From Flavobacterium indicum GPTSA100-9 = DSM 17447 (GTDB lineage Bacteria; Bacteroidota; Bacteroidia; Flavobacteriales; Flavobacteriaceae): 64,000 nucleotides of DNA. The notes beneath the pieces were generated by a model, which did no database searches, was not told the DNA's origin, and saw only the letters and a list, made by a program, of their open reading frames with translations. The translations under genes were made by a program, and so were the position numbers. The stretch covers positions 2,108,001 through 2,172,000 of the forward strand of contig NC_017025.1 in NCBI RefSeq assembly GCF_000455605.1, given 5' to 3'. Positions 61,369 through 64,000 of this stretch are shown piece after piece; position 1 is the first letter of the stretch; each line of letters begins with the position of its first letter.

Positions 61369-63225
61369 ATGAATTATCTTTCAGTTGAAAATATATCTAA
61401 GCATTACGGAGAACGCACGTTATTTGAAAACGTATCATTCGGAATAAATAAAGATCAAAAAATAGCATTCATCGCTAAAAATGGTTCTGGAAAAACCACT
61501 ATAATGAACATGCTTACGGGCAAAGACGAACCCGATTCGGGTCAGGTTGTAGTTCGAAAAGACATAAAGATGGCATTCTTGGCGCAAGATAATAATCTAC
61601 AAGATGAATTAACCATTGAAGAAAGTATTTTTGCCAGTGATAATGACACCTTAAAGATCATTGAACGTTATGAAAAAGCATTGCAAAATCCGGAAGATGA
61701 AGAAGCGTATCAAAAGGCTTTTGACGATATGGATAGGCATAACGCATGGGATTTTGAAACACAATACAAACAAATTTTATTCAAATTAAAACTTGAAGAT
61801 TTAAAACTAAAAGTAAAGAGTCTATCTGGAGGGCAAAAAAAGCGTTTAGCACTTGCCATCATATTGATAAACCGACCCGATTTATTAATCTTAGATGAAC
61901 CAACCAACCATTTGGATTTAGAAATGATTGAATGGTTGGAAGATTATTTTGCCAAAGAAAACATTACATTGTTTATGGTTACGCACGACCGTTTTTTTTT
62001 AGAACGTGTATGCAATGAAATAATTGAGTTGGATAACGGAAAAATTTACCAATACAAAGGCAACTATTCCTATTATTTGCAGAAAAAAGAAGAACGAATT
62101 GCGTCTGAAAATGCAAGTATTGACAAGGCACAAAACTTATTTGTAAAAGAATTAGCTTGGATGCGTCGTCAACCAAAAGCACGAACAACCAAATCAAAAT
62201 CGCGTCAGGATGACTTTTATGTGATTAAAGAAAAAGCCATGAGTCGAAGAAAAGAAAACGTGTTGGAATTAGAAATCAACATGGAACGCATGGGAAGTAA
62301 AATCATTGAAATGGTGAAATTGAATAAAAAATTCAAAGACAAAACCATTTTAAACGACTTCTTTTATTCTTTTCAGCGTGGAGAGCGAATTGGGATTATT
62401 GGTAAAAACGGAACGGGGAAATCAACTTTTTTAAATATACTGACACATACCTTACAGCCCGATGCTGGTAAAGTAATTATTGGCGACACCATTAAAATAG
62501 GATATTATACCCAAAGTGGCATCAACCCCAAACCAGGTCAAAAAGTAATTGAAGTTATTAAAGAATATGGCGAATACATTCCACTAACAAAAGGAAAAAT
62601 CATTTCAGCCTCACAATTATTGGAACGCTTTTTGTTCGATTCGAAAAAACAATACGATTATGTAGAGAAATTAAGCGGTGGTGAATTGAAACGCTTGTAT
62701 TTATGTACCGTATTAATTCAAAACCCCAATTTTCTGATACTAGATGAGCCAACGAATGACTTAGATATTGTGACATTAAACGTATTGGAAAACTTCTTAC
62801 TTGATTATCCGGGATGTTTAGTTGTTGTGAGTCACGACCGTTATTTTATGGATAAAATTGTGGATCATTTATTTGTATTTAGAGGTGAAGGTGAAGTAGA
62901 AGATTTTCCTGGAAATTATTCTGATTGGCGAATTTATGAAGATTCCGTAGAGCCTATAAAAGAGGAATCTTCCAAAGAAAAAGTAAGCTGGAAAGAAAAA
63001 CAAGTTAAAGCCGGTTTAACCTTTAACGAACAAAAAGAATTTCAGAAAATTGAGCGTGAAATCAAAGATTTAGAAGCCAAGAAAAAAGAAATTGAACATA
63101 TTTTTGCAACAACAGAGTTAAATCATGAGGAGATTGACAAAAAATCTTCAGAATTACAAAAAATAATATCTGATTTAGAGTCTAAAGAAGAACGTTGGTT
63201 TGAGTTAAGTTTGAAAATGGAATAA
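61369..63225 (+). CDS. ABC-F family ATPase (Uup/YdiF-like)
   Basis: A 618-residue soluble ABC-F protein. Walker A are AKNGSGKTTI (with Ala instead of the usual Gly before KNG) and GKNGTGKST; signatures are LSGGQKKRL and LSGGELKRL; Walker B are LLILDEPTNHLDL and FLILDEPTNDLDI. The interdomain linker has the RQPKARTTKSKSRQ basic patch. The C-terminal coiled coil (about 545-618, FQKIEREIKDLEAKKKEIEH) is typical of Uup-like ABC-F, unlike EttA at 10047. It likely acts on the ribosome; antibiotic resistance is not indicated. Confidence 0.92.
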   Translation: MNYLSVENISKHYGERTLFENVSFGINKDQKIAFIAKNGSGKTTIMNMLTGKDEPDSGQVVVRKDIKMAFLAQDNNLQDELTIEESIFASDNDTLKIIERYEKALQNPEDEEAYQKAFDDMDRHNAWDFETQYKQILFKLKLEDLKLKVKSLSGGQKKRLALAIILINRPDLLILDEPTNHLDLEMIEWLEDYFAKENITLFMVTHDRFFLERVCNEIIELDNGKIYQYKGNYSYYLQKKEERIASENASIDKAQNLFVKELAWMRRQPKARTTKSKSRQDDFYVIKEKAMSRRKENVLELEINMERMGSKIIEMVKLNKKFKDKTILNDFFYSFQRGERIGIIGKNGTGKSTFLNILTHTLQPDAGKVIIGDTIKIGYYTQSGINPKPGQKVIEVIKEYGEYIPLTKGKIISASQLLERFLFDSKKQYDYVEKLSGGELKRLYLCTVLIQNPNFLILDEPTNDLDIVTLNVLENFLLDYPGCLVVVSHDRYFMDKIVDHLFVFRGEGEVEDFPGNYSDWRIYEDSVEPIKEESSKEKVSWKEKQVKAGLTFNEQKEFQKIEREIKDLEAKKKEIEHIFATTELNHEEIDKKSSELQKIISDLESKEERWFELSLKME

Positions 63226-63258
63226 TTACGCTTGTCCTTTTCGTATAAATATTGGAAT

Positions 63259-64000
63259 ATGTTACAACAAATACAATCCTATTTAAAATTTCAATGGAAT
63301 GCCACTTCAGAACACGGCGTACACTCTCCTTTTGTATTTGATTTGGTGAGAAATTGTTTTTATGACACTACCAATTATGAAGAGTACGAAGTATTAGACA
63401 ACTATAGAAACCAGTTACTAAACGACCACAATACAATAGAAGTAACCGATTTTGGTGCAGGTTCACGTGTTTTTAAATCCAATACACGTGAAATTGCTGC
63501 TATTGCAAAAAACGCTGGAATTTCGAGAAAAAGAGCCCAATTATTGTTTCGATTGGTGCGTTATTTTCAACCTACTGAAATTTTAGAAATTGGCACTTCC
63601 TTAGGTTTAGCAACTTCAGCATTAGCGTTAGGCAACAAAAACTCAACAATCACAACATTAGAAGGCTGTCCATCTACAAGCCAAAAGTCAAAAGAAGAAA
63701 GTCAAAAGTTTGGATTTAAAAATATCGAATATATTACTACTGAATTTTCCAGCTATTTAAATAACTTGAAACTTGAAACTTTAAACAAAACCAATCAAAA
63801 AAACTTCGATTGCATTTATTTCGACGGTAATCATTCCAAAAAAGCAACTTTAGAATACTTTGAAACCCTATTACCAACAATCACCAACGAAACCATTTGG
63901 ATATTTGATGACATCCATTGGTCTCAAGATATGGAAGAAGCTTGGGAAATTATTAAAGATCATCCAAAAGTAACGGTAACTATTGATACATTTCAATGGG
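63259..64000 (+). CDS. SAM-dependent methyltransferase, 3' end cut off by window edge
   Basis: I translated from ATG 63259 to the window edge, about 247 codons. It starts MLQQIQSYLKFQWNATSE. The class I methyltransferase core is visible: motif I ILEIGTSLGLATSAL, and FDCIYFDGNHSKKATLEYFE, with WIFDDIHWSQDM as a metal/product-site like segment resembling O-methyltransferases. Low-complexity stretches SQKSKEESQK and NNLKLETLNK lie in surface loops. The true end is outside the window. Substrate unknown. Confidence 0.8.
   Translation, partial: MLQQIQSYLKFQWNATSEHGVHSPFVFDLVRNCFYDTTNYEEYEVLDNYRNQLLNDHNTIEVTDFGAGSRVFKSNTREIAAIAKNAGISRKRAQLLFRLVRYFQPTEILEIGTSLGLATSALALGNKNSTITTLEGCPSTSQKSKEESQKFGFKNIEYITTEFSSYLNNLKLETLNKTNQKNFDCIYFDGNHSKKATLEYFETLLPTITNETIWIFDDIHWSQDMEEAWEIIKDHPKVTVTIDTFQW

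Noticed and set aside
61369..63225. Antibiotic-resistance ABC-F (for example Msr or Vga type)
   Set aside because: Linker and C-terminal coil fit Uup-like housekeeping ABC-F proteins; no resistance-type context.

Overview
The window is a piece of a low-GC Bacteroidota chromosome, almost certainly Flavobacteriaceae and close to Flavobacterium. The evidence is the family content, such as a CcsBA fusion, a BatA-type protein beside a dihydroorotase homologue, DUF4295 beside rpmB and rpmG, and EttA beside a small flavobacterial membrane protein. Upstream regions carry the Bacteroidetes -7 motif TAnnTTTG, Shine-Dalgarno sequences are weak or absent, and secreted proteins often have lipoboxes. A 6S-like RNA sits between zapA and rny. 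I see no rRNA, tRNA, CRISPR array, insertion sequence, prophage or plasmid function. This is core-genome sequence, tightly packed, with genes on both strands.

Region by region: 1-1500 holds menaquinone genes (edge-truncated isochorismate synthase and a hotdog thioesterase). 1553-7801 holds a beta-helix lipoprotein, purL and an EamA transporter. 7798-13111 (minus) holds a TPR hybrid histidine kinase, ettA with its small membrane partner, and holA. 13171-16350 holds a solo HsdR-N nuclease-fold protein, a glycosyltransferase, an OmpA-type lipoprotein and a SanA-like protein. 16381-17568 (minus) holds mnmD and small genes. 17691-23517 holds a DEAD-box helicase and the run BatA, degenerate dihydroorotase, DUF4870-like protein, esterase. 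23530-28935 has two small envelope proteins, a metallo-hydrolase, a large conserved unknown, bcp, nth, a 48-aa protein and an ECF sigma factor. 29222-34025 is a uvrA-uvrB operon. 34097-42951 has a TerB-like protein, an esterase, a DUF1456 protein, menD, an acetyltransferase, glutathione peroxidase, ccsBA and birA. 43034-48707 is rsfS-ftsH-LUD-cdsA-psd-ACBP followed by a lipoprotein superoxide dismutase. 49768-53267 holds an arginase-family enzyme, a ZapB-like coiled coil, zapA, the 6S-like RNA and rny. 53390-58450 (minus) is exonuclease, FAH hydrolase, Hpt, cinA, rpmB, rpmG, DUF4295, ftsY. 58680-64000 holds an E2 acyltransferase, a glycosyltransferase, an ABC-F ATPase and an edge-truncated methyltransferase.

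Functional themes are genome maintenance (uvrAB, nth, holA), translation (ettA, a second ABC-F, rsfS, rpmB, rpmG, ftsY), envelope and lipid synthesis (cdsA, psd, ACBP, glycosyltransferases), menaquinone and cytochrome c (menF, menD, ccsBA), and oxidative defence (bcp, Gpx, SOD).

I found no large novel gene system. The best second-look items are a structured intergenic element at 58519-58630 with two mutually exclusive stems; a family of short palindromic repeats that has landed in frame inside purL and a glycosyltransferase; a dihydroorotase homologue without zinc ligands; an endonuclease III without its iron-sulfur cysteines; and a 48-aa protein directly downstream of an ECF sigma factor. 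Gene ends were checked by reading start and stop codons; several starts were moved downstream because the longest frame begins inside a promoter motif.
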